Origin: Agapetus fuscipes
Lineage: Eukaryota > Arthropoda > Insecta > Trichoptera > Glossosomatidae
Assembly: GCA_951799405.1 (NCBI GenBank)
Contig: OX637356.1
Location: 14,035,229-14,099,228, forward strand
Reading direction: 5' to 3'
DNA length: 64,000 nt
Shown piece by piece: positions 20,549 through 31,215 of the stretch. The notes under the pieces are model-generated. The model ran no database searches and had not been told where the DNA came from. It saw only the letters and a list, made by a program, of their open reading frames with translations. The position numbers were made by a program, and so were the translations under genes. Positions within the stretch are counted from its first letter, which is position 1, and each line of letters begins with the position of its first letter.

Positions 20549-20695
20549 GTTTTTTTTTCCAGAAATCCTGTGCGGAAGACTCCCTAGATTCTAGAGACTC
20601 TAGGGGTCTATGACACTTGTTGTAGTACCGCAGAGGTGTACGAACTTGGTCGTCGCTAAAAAGCGCCAATACTCAAGCAAGGCCCAGTTGTCTAA
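20549..20695 (-). mobile_element. SINE poly(A)-type 3' module, truncated
   Basis: T9 then AGAAATCCTGTGCGGAAGAC, CTCTAGGGGTCTATGACACT and body start; 5' half absent, replaced by sequence leading to LINE-B. Confidence 0.78.
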
Positions 20696-20754
20696 AACTT
20701 GTCCTGGCAGCAGCATTAAAAGCCATTTGCAGCCAATCAAATAATTTCTGCTGG

Positions 20755-20866
20755 GTATGAATGAATTGAAAGAGGTTTGTAAGGATAGGAAGAAATGGAT
20801 GCAGTACTGCAGAGACTCTGCCCACCATTTGGCGGAATGGTGACAGAGTTACAGTTACAGTTATGG
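20755..20866 (+). mobile_element. LINE-B extreme 3' end
   Basis: Encodes NELKEVCKDRKKWMQYCRDS, stops, then ends ACAGAGTTACAGTTACAGTT: the same hexamer tail as the 4-kb copy. Confidence 0.8.
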
Positions 20867-20869
20867 GTT

Positions 20870-21767
20870 TTGACCGGACAATGAGTATTAACAAAATAAA
20901 TAACTCAAAACTCAAATGAACATAGACCCTGCAGCAGCGGTTGAACGACCTTTGGATAGGTTCTTAGTCCCTTCTTTACAACTCTGTTCAAATTTATGTA
21001 TGGTCGGTGCTAACATGAAAAATGTTCAACAAACAGGATTTTTCAAATCAAATATTTTTCATGATTTTTATTTTTTAAGAAAAAAAGATTTTCATTACAG
21101 GAGACTGAAAATTCTGAGAAAGGTTTATCTCGATGGTAAAAAAAATTTTTTATGAAATATTTTGTGTTTGAAAATTATTCTGTAATAAAATTGTAAGGCA
21201 TAACATTTTTCATTTTTTGTGATTCATTTTTATTTTAATGAAAAACGCAAAAAATAACATTAATAATACAAAAAAAATATTTGAATAGAACCAGAATTTA
21301 AAAGGTTGGAAAATATAAAAAAAACAATAATTTAAGCTTAAAATATAAATTTGATTCGATTTTTTTTTAATTTATATTTTTGGCAAGGCGGTACAAAATA
21401 TATATATGTATCTATTTATGTTCCTTGAATATATACAAAAAAAAAAGTTTTTGCATAAGATTTTTCTTAAATTAGTTTAATTTTCTTAGGCAAGTACCGG
21501 TTTTATAATTAATAAATTAAAATAACAACTCAATTTTCTGAATCATAAATCTTTAACGATGAAGCTTCCAAAGGAAAAAAACCGGAACCTTCCTTTAGAC
21601 CTCATAAACCCGGGACCTGCTACTAAAACAATTACTTTTTATACTTCCGGATAAAAAAAACACATAACTGCCCCTTGCAAAAGGTAAAAAAAAACCTATA
21701 AACTGAAATATTTAACAAAGGCAAGGTGACGCCAATTAATTAAAAATATTATGGTAAAAAAATTTAA
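20870..21767. other. No gene seen
   Basis: Very AT-rich, with A and T runs; ORFs of up to 79 codons without recognised domains. Confidence 0.5.
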
Positions 21768-21975
21768 GAAGAGTGCAATTCACCAACTTATTTTGCCTGG
21801 CCGGATGTCTTCGTGCGACAGCAGAAACTTGCGTGCATGCAATGACATATGTATGTTATACCAGGATCGAAGTCATGGTGAACGGACCAAGCGTGATTCG
21901 AACCAGCGTTCTTTTATTCCAAATACGTTAGACAAGAATAGAAACCTTACCCCCTTGGCCATAACTCCAATATAT
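21768..21975 (-). mobile_element. tRNA-Leu/Ser-like SINE (third tRNA family)
   Basis: On the minus strand TATGGCCAAGGGGGTAAGG resembles a Leu/Ser A arm, GGTTCGAATCACG is the B box, and the body runs to GGTGAATTGCACTC. Shared with 26565-26765. Confidence 0.7.
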
Positions 21976-21979
21976 CGCT

Positions 21980-22232
21980 CCCCCAGTTCTTGTTTGCCGT
22001 ATACGCCAATCTTGTCAAATATGACTTTTTCATGCAGTTGTCTTATGAATCAAATTTTACACAATCTGAGCTAAGAAAAACCGTAAAACTCGATAATGCG
22101 AGAGTTCTTTTAAATATTTTTTAAATAAATTTCTTGTTTTCATAAGACACATTGGTCCAGTACACATGCAAACATTGCTCATGTAAAATTTTCTCAATGG
22201 CGTATACGGCAAACAAGAACTAAGGCTGCGAT
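21980..22232. mobile_element. MITE m1, complete
   Basis: Terminal inverted repeats CAGTTCTTGTTTGCCGTATA / TATACGGCAAACAAGAACTA enclose about 200 bp of m-family core (AATCTGAGCTAAGAAAAACC, GACACATTGGTCCAGTACAC). No ORF; a non-autonomous DNA transposon. TATA occurs at both outer flanks. Confidence 0.83.
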
Positions 22233-22429
22233 ATATGTATGTATAAAAAACCTTATAATATGTTATTACGAATATGTATGACATTGTGCAGTTGTGTTTG
22301 GTTTGTCTGTGTCAGTGTAATAGTAAGTCTCTCTAAAAATAAATAGAGGCAATTTGTGGTATAATTTGTATTTGATAAAAAAATGTTTTTCTTCGAGATT
22401 AATTAAGTTTTGAATCGAATGTTATAATA

Positions 22430-22575
22430 AAGTCTAGCAAGGTGGTATGTTACGATTCTCCGTGTTTCGAGAATGAAATTGGTCCAAGATAAATTAAGTG
22501 TAGAATTAATAATTTCTGTTAAGGTTTAGCAAGGTGGTATGTAATGATTATTCATGTTTCAAAAATGATCTTTAT
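22430..22575 (+). repeat. Two direct 45-bp repeats
   Basis: TCTAGCAAGGTGGTATGTTA and TTTAGCAAGGTGGTATGTAA, each followed by a similar CGTGTTTC/CATGTTTC segment, 85 bp apart. Confidence 0.6.
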
Positions 22576-23122
22576 TTTTTGTATAAATTAAGGACCGAAA
22601 TTCCATGGAGCTAAAGAAATCAATCAACCGTCAGACTATACTGTGCAAATGTAGCTCTGAACCGAAAGTGATAAAATAAATTATGTTAAAAAATCAACCG
22701 CAGTTGTAACTTCATAGAACCCCGCTTAAAAATAATAATATAATCATAAAAGTGTGATTGTATGTTGGCTGTATTTTTGTTTTACTTCACGGGTCGTAAA
22801 TAACATGTCATTTGGAACTATCGCCGTTTTCATAACGGTCGGCACTTTCCGACAATTTCCGGCAATTTCCGCCGTTAAAATTATTGTTGTGGCAGCATGA
22901 GAAAAAGTCATATTTTCAATTGGCATTCGAGCAATATAACCTACAATATTTTCAGCGTATGCAATAGGGAGAGCATAATATTCTTAATTTATCTTCTTTT
23001 TTTTTAATCTTTCATTTTTATTTTACCCTTACTGAGTAGGTATGACGAACAAAACCCCATACAAATTAAAGGAATTTTTTTAGTAGAGCAATGATTATCC
23101 AAGCGATGATTTTCATTTTTAG
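22576..23122. other. No gene seen
   Basis: Short TTTCCGACAATTTCCGGCAA repeats at about 22846-22875; otherwise AT-rich. Confidence 0.45.
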
Positions 23123-23377
23123 TCTATAATCTAAGTTGCAAAGATATACGAGTATTAACATTCAAAATTAATATCAAATGCATTCCAACAAACAGACACG
23201 TGTAAATTCGCGCTAACAAATGCTGAATGTGTAATGACAAATTAAAACCAAACCTCAAATGAGCATTAACTCTGTAACTTTTGATGATCTTTTCTGATAC
23301 AGGGGTGATATTGGCAAAGTGAACAATTTTTTACAGTGTGGATGGCCAGCCTCATACCAACGTATTAGTCAAGGAAT
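23123..23377 (-). mobile_element. LINE-A 3' UTR
   Basis: TATAATCTAAGTTGCAAAGA on the left to ATTAGTCAAGGAATGG on the right; diverged full-length UTR. Confidence 0.8.
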
Positions 23378-23487
23378 GGGTAAGTCCCACATATATGTGT
23401 ATCCGTATTGACAATATTTTATATACTGTTTTATCAAATTTTGTTTTTGATTAAATTTAATAAAACTTGTAATTCTACATAGTATAC

Positions 23488-23913
23488 AAGAACGGAAAGA
23501 AATGGTGGTTGATCTGTATTGGTGGCGTATAAGGCTGAGGCTTTTAAAGTTTTATTTTTCACTTTTTATACAATATGTTTTGTAGGTTTTATTTTTTACT
23601 GTTTAATTGTTTAGTGTTTGTTAGTTTTATATACTTAAATGTATTTTTTTTTGTATGCCCTTCCTTATAGGTTGGTATGAAGCTGACCACTCATACTGTA
23701 ACAAATTGTTACACTTTGCCAATGTCACCCTTGTTTCAGGGAAGGTCGGCAAGGGTTGCAGGGCTTAATTTCATATGAGATTGGGTTTTTTTTTTATATT
23801 GTAGGTCCACATGCGGCATGTGTTAGTGCAAACTTATACAAGACGTCTGCTTGTGGGAATGCGGTTAATATGAATCTTAAATGATTTATATCTTTGCAGC
23901 TTAGATTTAGATT
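23488..23913 (+). mobile_element. LINE-A copy: end of ORF and 3' UTR
   Basis: ACAAGAACGGAAAGAAATGG encodes the RKKW end. The UTR starts near CCTTATAGGTTGGTATGAAG and ends CTTTGCAGCTTAGATTTAG. Confidence 0.8.
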
Positions 23914-24464
23914 GTTATCACCAGTGGTTGTAAGATGGCGCACTGCAGAGTTGAGTGCCCAATTTAGGAAGATGTGCTGGCGAAATGAGGACCAGATATT
24001 TCTCCAGAGAGCGGTGTGTAATGTTACCTCATTCAGGTCATCACTTCATAAGAAATGAACTCACTGAGGCGCTTACAGTCTAGTTCTGTAGAAGAAAAAA
24101 ACATAACGTGTTAACGAAAAATGGAGTTTTACCAAAAACGTAAAAAAACTTGGGCAATGCCTCAAACAGGGGCGGAAATTGTATGAAGGTAAATAGTTGA
24201 TGCCGAACTTATTTACAAAAAAAAAGTAGGTATGTATATAGTTATAGCATACCTGAAGATAGTTTAAGGACTGGGAAAGATTGAAAGTTAACATTAAAGA
24301 AGTCAAAATTTTATATTATTATTTGAAAAAACTAATACAAATTTAAGAGTACGTTTGAACTGATTCGCAAAGGGTTTTGAGCTTCAAAAGACTTTAAAGT
24401 GCAAATTTTGCAAGTAATTATTTACGAGTCACAGTTAAAAAGATTAATTGATGTTCAAGTATCA
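23914..24464. other. No gene seen
   Basis: GC-richer start (about 23930-24060), then AT-rich; nothing recognised. Confidence 0.4.
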
Positions 24465-24640
24465 TAATAAATGCATGCGTATAAGTAGTCACGTATACAC
24501 AAGCTCTGTATGTTCTTACAGATTAAAACACACGTCTCAAATGAACATTGAGCATGCAACTTTTTTCGCTCTTCCCTGAAACAGTGGCAAAACAAGCAAT
24601 TTTCACAGTATAGGGAATAAACCTCGTATCAAGCAGTAAG
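24465..24640 (-). mobile_element. LINE-A 3' UTR fragment, diverged
   Basis: Matches ACGTCTCAAATGAACATTGA, GCAACTTTTTTCGCTCTTCC and the CAGTATAGGG end. Confidence 0.6.
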
Positions 24641-25344
24641 TAAATGAATATGAATTATATTTTATATTTCAATCTATAAAAACTGTAGATAAATGAAAAA
24701 AAAATGTGTTTAAAAATAGTAATGAAAAATAACACTTCAACTTTGTAGAATGTAGCCATCAACATTACAGATTTACCAATGAATAATTAATTATCTGGTC
24801 TTTTAGGATCGAACAAAATCCATAACATGATTGCCTACCTATGTTTGAAATTCTATGCACGCTCCTGGCCTCCAGAAGCGTTAAGAGGTAATATTTTAGC
24901 CTCTGTTATTTTTTTTGTTAATACGCTATGGTCGAGTTAAGACATACAGTTTATACTTGACGTACTTGTTTTAGGTAATGAACCATCAGCCTGCAAACTA
25001 CTGGGTGAAATATTAAAAAATACCGGTAAAAGAATGCCGTTCCTTCTGAAATTACTGAATACCATAGAAAAGTATGAAAAAGTCCTTTGGGAAAATACAA
25101 TGTTTAAATAAGTGAACTAAAAATAAAAATTGATAGAACACGATTATAGCACTCAAACTTAGTCACACCAAGCAATATGTATTTTAAAGCCTTTTCAAAT
25201 AGAGAAAATCAGTCATGAAAATTCAAAACAAGCATCGGTCCTGCAGATTCAACGGGCGTCGATAGATCTTACGGTATTTACGTGAAGATAACAAGCAATA
25301 AAATATGGCAGCGCATTAACAGCTGATCAACCATGAAAATGAAG
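24641..25344. other. No gene seen apart from a MITE scrap
   Basis: Unique-looking AT-rich sequence except the MITE end at 24830-24880. Confidence 0.4.
24830..24880 (-). mobile_element. MITE end fragment (CAGGGGCGTGCAT family)
   Basis: GATTGCCTACCTATG and TCTATGCACGCTCCTGG match the right end of 42116-42333. Confidence 0.5.
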
Positions 25345-25470
25345 TATGAAGTTATATAGCGCTTTTTATGACAGTGTGTCATCGGAAAAGCGCTTGTCCA
25401 TTTGATTGGACGAAGAGGTGAGTCTTAAGACGTCTTGTTAAGAGTCTCTCCAAATCCGATTCCATACAGT
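25345..25470 (-). mobile_element. L2/CR1-like LINE 3' end, short
   Basis: Minus strand encodes ESDLERLLTRRLKTHLFVQS in a short frame, then AAGCGCTTTTCC...AAAGCGCT hairpin at 25357-25396. Confidence 0.65.
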
Positions 25471-25639
25471 TGTATACATAATGACAAAAAATTAATAAAA
25501 ACTGTTATTGTAATCTTACCGGATGATAGGGTCGAAAACATTAGTAATTTATAATTTAAATAAATTGATATATTGAGTGAAAAGAAACAGGGTTTAATTA
25601 GTAATTTGTTTTTTAAGAAAACAAATATATTTATATTTT

Positions 25640-25875
25640 TTTAGGGGTTTGGTGGTTTACACAGTGAAAGTTCATTGTATATTAATTAAATAAACAAAGT
25701 TTTAATTCACTTTTAAATTTTATTTCTGTCTAGCACTTTCGCCTACAAGGCATCATCAGGACAATCAGATAATTAGATTTAATGGATTGTCCTGAAGATG
25801 CCTTGTAGGCGAAAGTGCTAGACAGAAATAAAATTTAAAAAAAGTGAATTAAAACTTTGTTTATTTAATTAATAC
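25640..25875. repeat. Foldback with ribozyme-like cores in both arms
   Basis: End motif GTTTACACAGTGAAAGTTCA, then arms of about 85 bp in near-perfect inversion. Each arm carries CTGA(T/A)GATGCCTTGTAGGC GAAAGTGC (stem GCC/GGC). Confidence 0.8.
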
Positions 25876-26397
25876 ATAAATAATTAATCAATCCATATAG
25901 TTTGTATTGAAAATGTATAAACAGCAATCAGTTAAATATATATTTTATGCTACCATGTTTTTCTCATTGTTATCTTCAAATTGACACGGTAAAATCTACG
26001 TAATAAGTGTAATAATATACATTTTTTCAATTTATATATCATTCATTATTAACATAGCTTATATTACACTTTGAGACCAACAAAGCGTACATTTTTGCAC
26101 AAAACAACTAATTGTATAAACGCCAGTGGGTGTGTACTTTTTTTACCGTTAAATAATAGTTTTTGTAAATATTTGTGGAATAAAAAGCTCCGTCAGTATT
26201 GACATGAGTTTGAATTTCAAAAAAACTGCTTTCTGTCTCGCATTTCAGTTGATTTTTTTTAAACAATTTTACAAACGTTGGGGTTATCCTTTGCTTTCAA
26301 TCAGACCATGTGAGAACGTCAGCAAAGCAAGCGATGTTGACGATTTTTCATCGAAGCTCGGATGCCCGCTGGTTCTAAATCACTGTTTCACATTATA
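25876..26397. other. No gene seen
   Basis: A 64-codon ORF at 26204-26398 (MSLNFKKTAFCLAF start) is hydrophobic at its N-terminus and unrecognised. Confidence 0.4.
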
Positions 26398-26564
26398 ACG
26401 AGATAGTGGCAAAACGACCCATGACAAAACGACACACGAAATAGCGACACATTACAGAACAACACGTGGCATTACATCAAAATGACAGTATATCAAACGA
26501 AAAAACATAACAAGGAAGTATACATCACATGAAAAAACATTTTTTTTTAGATTTGTGAAAAGGA

Positions 26565-26765
26565 ATGCAATTCACCAACCTATTTCGCCTGGTCAGTTGT
26601 ATTCATACGAAAGAATAAGCTTGTGTACATTTACAAGCATCTGTTGAACCAGGTTTGAAGTAATGGTTAAATTTGCTCGACGTGATTCGAACCAACTTAT
26701 TCTGTTCCAAATACGCTAGTCAAACATGCGACTCTACTCCTCGGCCATAACACAGAAAACACCAT
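26565..26765 (-). mobile_element. tRNA-Leu/Ser-like SINE
   Basis: Minus strand: TATGGCCGAGGAGTAGAGTC, B box GGTTCGAATCACG, end GGTTGGTGAATTGCATTCC. It lies inside the 26.4-28.2-kb element. Confidence 0.72.
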
Positions 26766-27124
26766 AAACGATGTGACAAAAAAGTGAGACATGATAAAAT
26801 GTATTTAAAAGCATTACCAAAATATTATTTGGTAATGCCTGTTAAAAAAATTAACGCCTCCGATTATCATTATTAGATAAAAAAAAAACTAACTAATTTG
26901 TTCATAAAGAGCCAAATCTTACCGCGTTACACCTGAAGGAGTCTCATAATACGGCGGGTGAAAACTAAATAAATGTTTGTGCTGTGTTTTATGTTTTGTC
27001 ATGTGATGTTTTTTCATGTGCCGTTTATGGTATTGTTATGTAAATAGTAGATTAATATAGGTGTACATCGTAGGTAGCAATAATTATAGGCCAAAGAAAT
27101 CTAGAAATAAAATAATCCTTTTTA

Positions 27125-27760
27125 TTTTTATTTTATTTTTTGGACGATTTCTTTAGCGCCGTACTGTGATCAATCACCTCAAGGGCGCTTTACACGTTGT
27201 AAAAACAATAATTAACATTAACTTAAACTTACGGACAAACAAATATTTAAAATGGCAGAAAAATAAATTTGAACAGAATATAAAATCAAAGTACAATAAA
27301 TTACACCAACGTTTGACGAGAACAAAAAATCAAATCAAATTGTATCTACATCAATTTCAGAAACCAAACAAAAATACAATTAAAGTAATTCCAAGTTATA
27401 CAGTTATAGTAGAGCTACTGTTCAGAAATTTCATAAAATTTAGAAAAAAGGTGTGTCTTCAGGCCTCCCCTGAAACTGTCGTAGTCAGCAGCCCGCCTGA
27501 GACTCAGAGGAAGATCGTTCCAGAGCTGGGGACCTGCATAGTAAAGAGCGCGATCCCCATAAACAGTCTTTTGTGATCTGAGAGGTAAAACCATCTCATG
27601 GGCTGCACTCTGTGCCGATCTAAGAGCACGATGTCTCTCCCCCAAGTCTCTGAAAGAGCACATTTCCCTTATGTAGTCTGGTGCCGCGCCAGTGACAGCC
27701 CTGTACAGGACTGTACTTTTGTACTCTTGAAGCCGATAGAACGTTCAAGAGTTTGCTGGA
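27125..27760 (-). mobile_element. L2/CR1-like LINE 3' end, second subfamily
   Basis: Minus-strand ORF 27663-27415 (MCSFRDLGERHRALRS, YGDRALYYAGPQLWNDLPLS, GGLKTHLFSKFYE) is an L2/CR1-type C-terminus distinct from LINE-D. The UTR extends left to an AGCGCCGTACTG...CCTCAAGGGCGCT terminal hairpin at about 27155-27190 and an AT tail. Confidence 0.78.
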
Positions 27761-27767
27761 AAATTAG

Positions 27768-28015
27768 TCACTAGAAAATTCTATCTGTGAAGTATATAAG
27801 GTGCAATGTTTGATACAGCAGGACAGTTAGATAGTCACCTTTGATTGAAGAGTGTGAGCGGTGCTGAACTGTGAAAATAACTTTTTGAGTTGCTAAAAGT
27901 GTTAAAAATAAATATAAATTGTAAAAATAAATTAAGTGAAAATAAAGATCCTGAAAGAAGACCTGTGTGTTTTAATTTACAGACTTTCCGAACCGAAAAA
28001 CATAACAGAACTGTA
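27768..28015 (+). promoter_or_regulatory. TATA-containing LTR-like module
   Basis: AAGTATATAAGGTGC, then GACAGTTAGATAGTCACC, TGAAAATAAAGATCC and AAGACCTGTGTG. The order TATA box, start region, AATAAA resembles an LTR, but no TSD or partner was found. Confidence 0.3.
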
Positions 28016-28519
28016 AACATACATTTGGCATGTAATGTTTTGGCATGTAATGTTTTGCACTTGTGTTATTTTGTTATAGTGATGTATTCTGTGTTGTTCT
28101 GTCATAGTGATGTTTGTTAATGTAATGTATTGTCATTGTAATATTCTGTCTTGAGTCGTTCTGTCATGTGTCGTTATTTTATGTTTCGTTTTGTCACTGT
28201 GCCGTTCTTTCCTGTCACCCTAAATCACTTCTGGGAAAAATATCCAATTGTCCGGACAAATTTTTGATAAACGAGCCGATTGCAACAAAACCCGAGGGCG
28301 TTCCATAAAATATGTGTAAAACAATGGACACAACATAAAATACAAGCTGAGGGTCGTAAAAATCAAACGGCGTGCCAAAAATCAAAATCTGTGTGTGTAA
28401 TTTTTTCTGTGCAGTGTGTTTCTCAAACTGTGTGCATGAAAAGTTTTCAATAATTAAAAAAATATGTCGGCTCCTTAAAGGTAAAACTAAATAAGTGACG
28501 TATGACGATAACGATAACT

Positions 28520-28985
28520 GTCATCAACGACACCATGTTGAAAGCACCGGTTCTCATCAGATCACCGAAGTTAAGCAACATTGGGCGCGGATTCTACCTG
28601 GATGGGTGACCGCTAAGGTACACCGCGTGTTGTTGGCATTTCTTGGACCGGTCCGTAGTCCAGTGGCAACACTTCGGACTCGTAAATAGCAGGTTGTGGA
28701 TTTCGAATCCCGGCGGAGAACAAAAAAATACCATTTATACATATTTCCAAATGTGCTCTTCACTGGGTTGAAAATTTAATAAACCTTTACCAAAGACCGG
28801 TCACTGAGAAGTCCATCCAACCTCACAGCAACTGGGTCTTGCTTGAGTATTGGCGCTTTGTAGCGATGACCAAGCTTGCAGAGGGCTCTTTAGGTGTGAT
28901 ACACACAAAAACAGCGCTCACCAAATAAATCATCCTAATATTATTATATGAAACTTACATCGGTTTTGTTCTATTGTAATATCGA
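28520..28985 (+). mobile_element. Chimeric 5S rRNA-tRNA SINE, copy 1
   Basis: 28520-28637 is a 5S rRNA-like unit: CCATGTTGAAAGCACCGG, CATCAGATCACCGAAGTTAA, GCAACATTGGGCGCGG, TGGATGGGTGACCGC. It includes the 5S internal promoter boxes A and C. 28650-28718 is a tRNA-like unit with A box TAGTCCAGTGG and a B box carrying one extra base (GGATTTCGAATCC). The body is the one shared by the local tRNA SINEs. The 3' end, GGGCTCTTTAGGTGTGATAC, ACACAAAAACAGCGCTC, AATAAATCATCC, TATTATT, matches the LINE-D 3' UTR. Confidence 0.88.
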
Positions 28986-29225
28986 GGTACCTCCAGGATG
29001 TACCTAGAATACTTATTTCCGGCTAGCTCTCATCATCATCATACTCAGGACGTGGGAATTATTGCCTAGTGATATTGTTTATTCTATTGAGCGAAAGGTG
29101 GCATAATTACAACACAATTTAATCTAAACCAAACAGGGTTTATTCACTTTATATGGGAAATTGAAATGGGATAGAAGAGAATGGCAAGACCTGCACTGAC
29201 ACTAAAAATCGTGATATAAGTTTTT
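28968..29225 (+). repeat. Dispersed repeat R250, copy 1
   Basis: Shares AGGTA...TCCAGGAT, CCGGCTAGCTCTCATCATCA, GGGTTTATTCACTTT and CACTAAAA with 43159-43405, in the same order. Class unknown; a decayed solo LTR is possible. Confidence 0.6.
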
Positions 29226-29254
29226 CTCTCAGCTCAGATTAAAAATAAAAATGT

Positions 29255-29445
29255 AGGATTCTTAAAGCGCCTTTTTATGAATCTTGGTCATCCCAAAGGC
29301 GCTTGCTCATATGAGCGCGCGAACAGGTGGGTCTTCAATCCCTTTCTTAATGTGCTCTCCAGATCCATTTCGCGCAGGTCATCTGGGAGGCCGTTCCATA
29401 TCGTTGGTGCAGCCACCTTGAAGGCTCGATCTCCATTTCACTGAC
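29255..29445 (-). mobile_element. L2/CR1-like LINE C-terminal fragment, third subfamily
   Basis: Minus strand reads GDRAFKVAAPTIWNGLPDDL and GLKTHLFARSYE, then a terminal AAGCGCC...GGCGCTT hairpin at the left end. No ATG-started ORF survives. Confidence 0.75.
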
Positions 29446-29455
29446 AGGTCATCTT

Positions 29456-29671
29456 TGAATCTAAATCTAAGCTGCAAAAAAAATATATCGTTTAAGATTC
29501 ATATTAAACGCATTCCCACAAGCAGACATCTATGAGTTCGCGCTAGCACATGCCGCATGTTGCATGACCTATAATATAAAAACCCAATCTCAACTTAACA
29601 AAAGCCCTCCAACTCTTACCGAACTTCCCTGAAAAAGGGGTGACATTGGCCAAATTAACGATTTTGTTCAG
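29456..29671 (-). mobile_element. LINE-A 3' UTR, cut by LINE-D
   Basis: AATCTAAATCTAAGCTGC at left through TTCAGTATGGGT, where LINE-D coding sequence takes over at about 29672. Confidence 0.75.
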
Positions 29672-30095
29672 TATGGGTGCTGCATTGGCTTCGTTTTCCG
29701 GAGAGGGTGGTCTACCGTGTTTGTTTGATGGTTTACAAAGCTGTCAATGGTACGGCTCCTTCATACCTGTCTGACATGTTCTCACCTATTGAGATAGATT
29801 TGAGACGCCAAACTCTCAGATCTGCAGGGTGTGGGGTGGTTGACTTAGTCCAGCCGTCACGTCAGACACGCACTAATTTTGGGGACCGTGCTTTCCGGTT
29901 TGCGGGCCCAATGGAGTGGAACAGACTACCACCTAATGTGAGGAAGGCAGAAACTGTTGGTGTCTTTAAAGGAGCACTAAAGACGCATCTTTACAAAAAA
30001 TCTTATCCGTGATTTGAGAGGGCCCTTGAGGTGTGACACACACAAAAACGGCGCTCTTCAATTATGTGTACCTTATAAATAAATTATCCTTGTAT
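29672..30095 (+). mobile_element. LINE-D 3' end with ORF tail
   Basis: 111-codon ORF (29677-30012): LRFPERVVYRVCLMVYKAVN to KGALKTHLYKKSYP, the same C-terminus as the 40-kb copy. The 3' UTR GAGGGCCCTTGAGGTGTGAC, AAAAACGGCGCTC, AATAAATTATCC is shared with the tail of the 5S-tRNA SINEs. Confidence 0.87.
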
Positions 30096-30602
30096 ATATA
30101 TGTATACGTCGAACAAGCACCAAGTTTCATGTTTTTTTTCCAGATTAGGCCGTAGCTTCATACATTTAGCTAGGCAGTATGAGAGGTTCTGTTCTAACCG
30201 ATTATATGGGTCGATGTTGTCGTGCGTGATACTAAAAATGATTCATTGTCTTGTCCGGGACATGTTATATTGAATCGTCAAAAATATTATAAAACGACAT
30301 GTTTTTGTATGGAAAATTAATTTTCTGTTGCAGCTCAATCCGGAATGTGATATTTCATACAAGGATAAATTTTCATGCAGAATAAAACAGTGCTTGCAAA
30401 ATTTTGTAAATCAAATTACCAGGTTCTATGTTTCAAACTCATTAATTTATTAGGCAGCAATTTTTCCTATATTTATTTTTACAAAATAATACAAATATAA
30501 CAAATGCTTTGAGAATAAGTTAAATTTATTATTTTACAACCAGTTTCATGAATTAAATCTACATCATTAGGTTATCCTGAAATATTTTATTTAATAAAAG
30601 TA
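30096..30602. other. No gene seen
   Basis: AT-rich unique-looking sequence. ATTAGGTTATCCTGAAATAT near 30567 is unremarkable. Confidence 0.45.
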
Positions 30603-30872
30603 AATCTATAATAATCTATAATCTAAGTTGCAAGGATATATTCATTCAAAACTCTCAGATGTATGCCCACAAACAAACACGTGTAGTTCGCGCTTACAAA
30701 TGCTGATTGTGTAGGTACTTACAAATAAAATCCAAAACTCAAATGAACATAAGCCCTGCAACTCTTGCCGACATTCCCTGAAACAGGGGTGACATTGGCA
30801 AAGTGAACCATTTTTTACAGTATGGGTGGTCAGCCTCATACCAACCTATAAGTCAAGGAATACGAGTAATAA
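30603..30872 (-). mobile_element. LINE-A 3' UTR, TATAGAT-tail subtype
   Basis: ATCTATAATAATCTATAATC tail at left, TATAAGTCAAGGAATACG at right; close to the 9.9- and 59.0-kb copies. Confidence 0.85.
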
Positions 30873-31084
30873 ATAACATTTAAGTTTACAAAAAAAAAGC
30901 AACAAAACCTTAAAAATAAATCTATACAAAAATCAGATGCATTTAAAAGAAAAAAAACTGCAACCAAGTACCTAATATTTTTTTAATTATTTTTAGTTTT
31001 CTGGAATTAATAAATTTTTAAATTGTGATAAAAAAATATGTAATGTTTTTTTTAATTTTATTTTAATGAATTATTAATTGATGA

Positions 31085-31215
31085 TTAACCAATTACATCT
31101 GTTAAATCAGGGTCAAGGTTATGGTCAAATGACCTTGGTGGGGATCGAACCAACGTTATTTTATTCCAAGTGCTAGAAAGATCAGCCCACTTTGTCCCCT
31201 CGGCCAAACTTGTTT
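31085..31215 (-). mobile_element. tRNA-Leu/Ser-like SINE head, diverged
   Basis: Minus strand: TGGCCGAGGGGACAAAG, GGTTCGATCCCCACC. Shorter body than the other two copies. Confidence 0.6.

Larger units (their letters stand above)
26398..28222. mobile_element. Putative DNA element with inverted iterated ends
   Basis: 26398-26525 has repeated variants of CATGACAAAACGACACACGA; 28015-28222 has the same 20-mer theme on the other strand (TGTCATGTGTCGTTATTTTA). Between them lie a Leu/Ser-type SINE, a LINE 3' end and AT-rich sequence. No transposase was found; ends are not exact TIRs. Confidence 0.45.

Noticed and set aside
28520..28637. Possible functional 5S rRNA gene
   Set aside because: Substitutions against 5S, no terminator T-run after the unit, and fusion to a tRNA SINE in two places.
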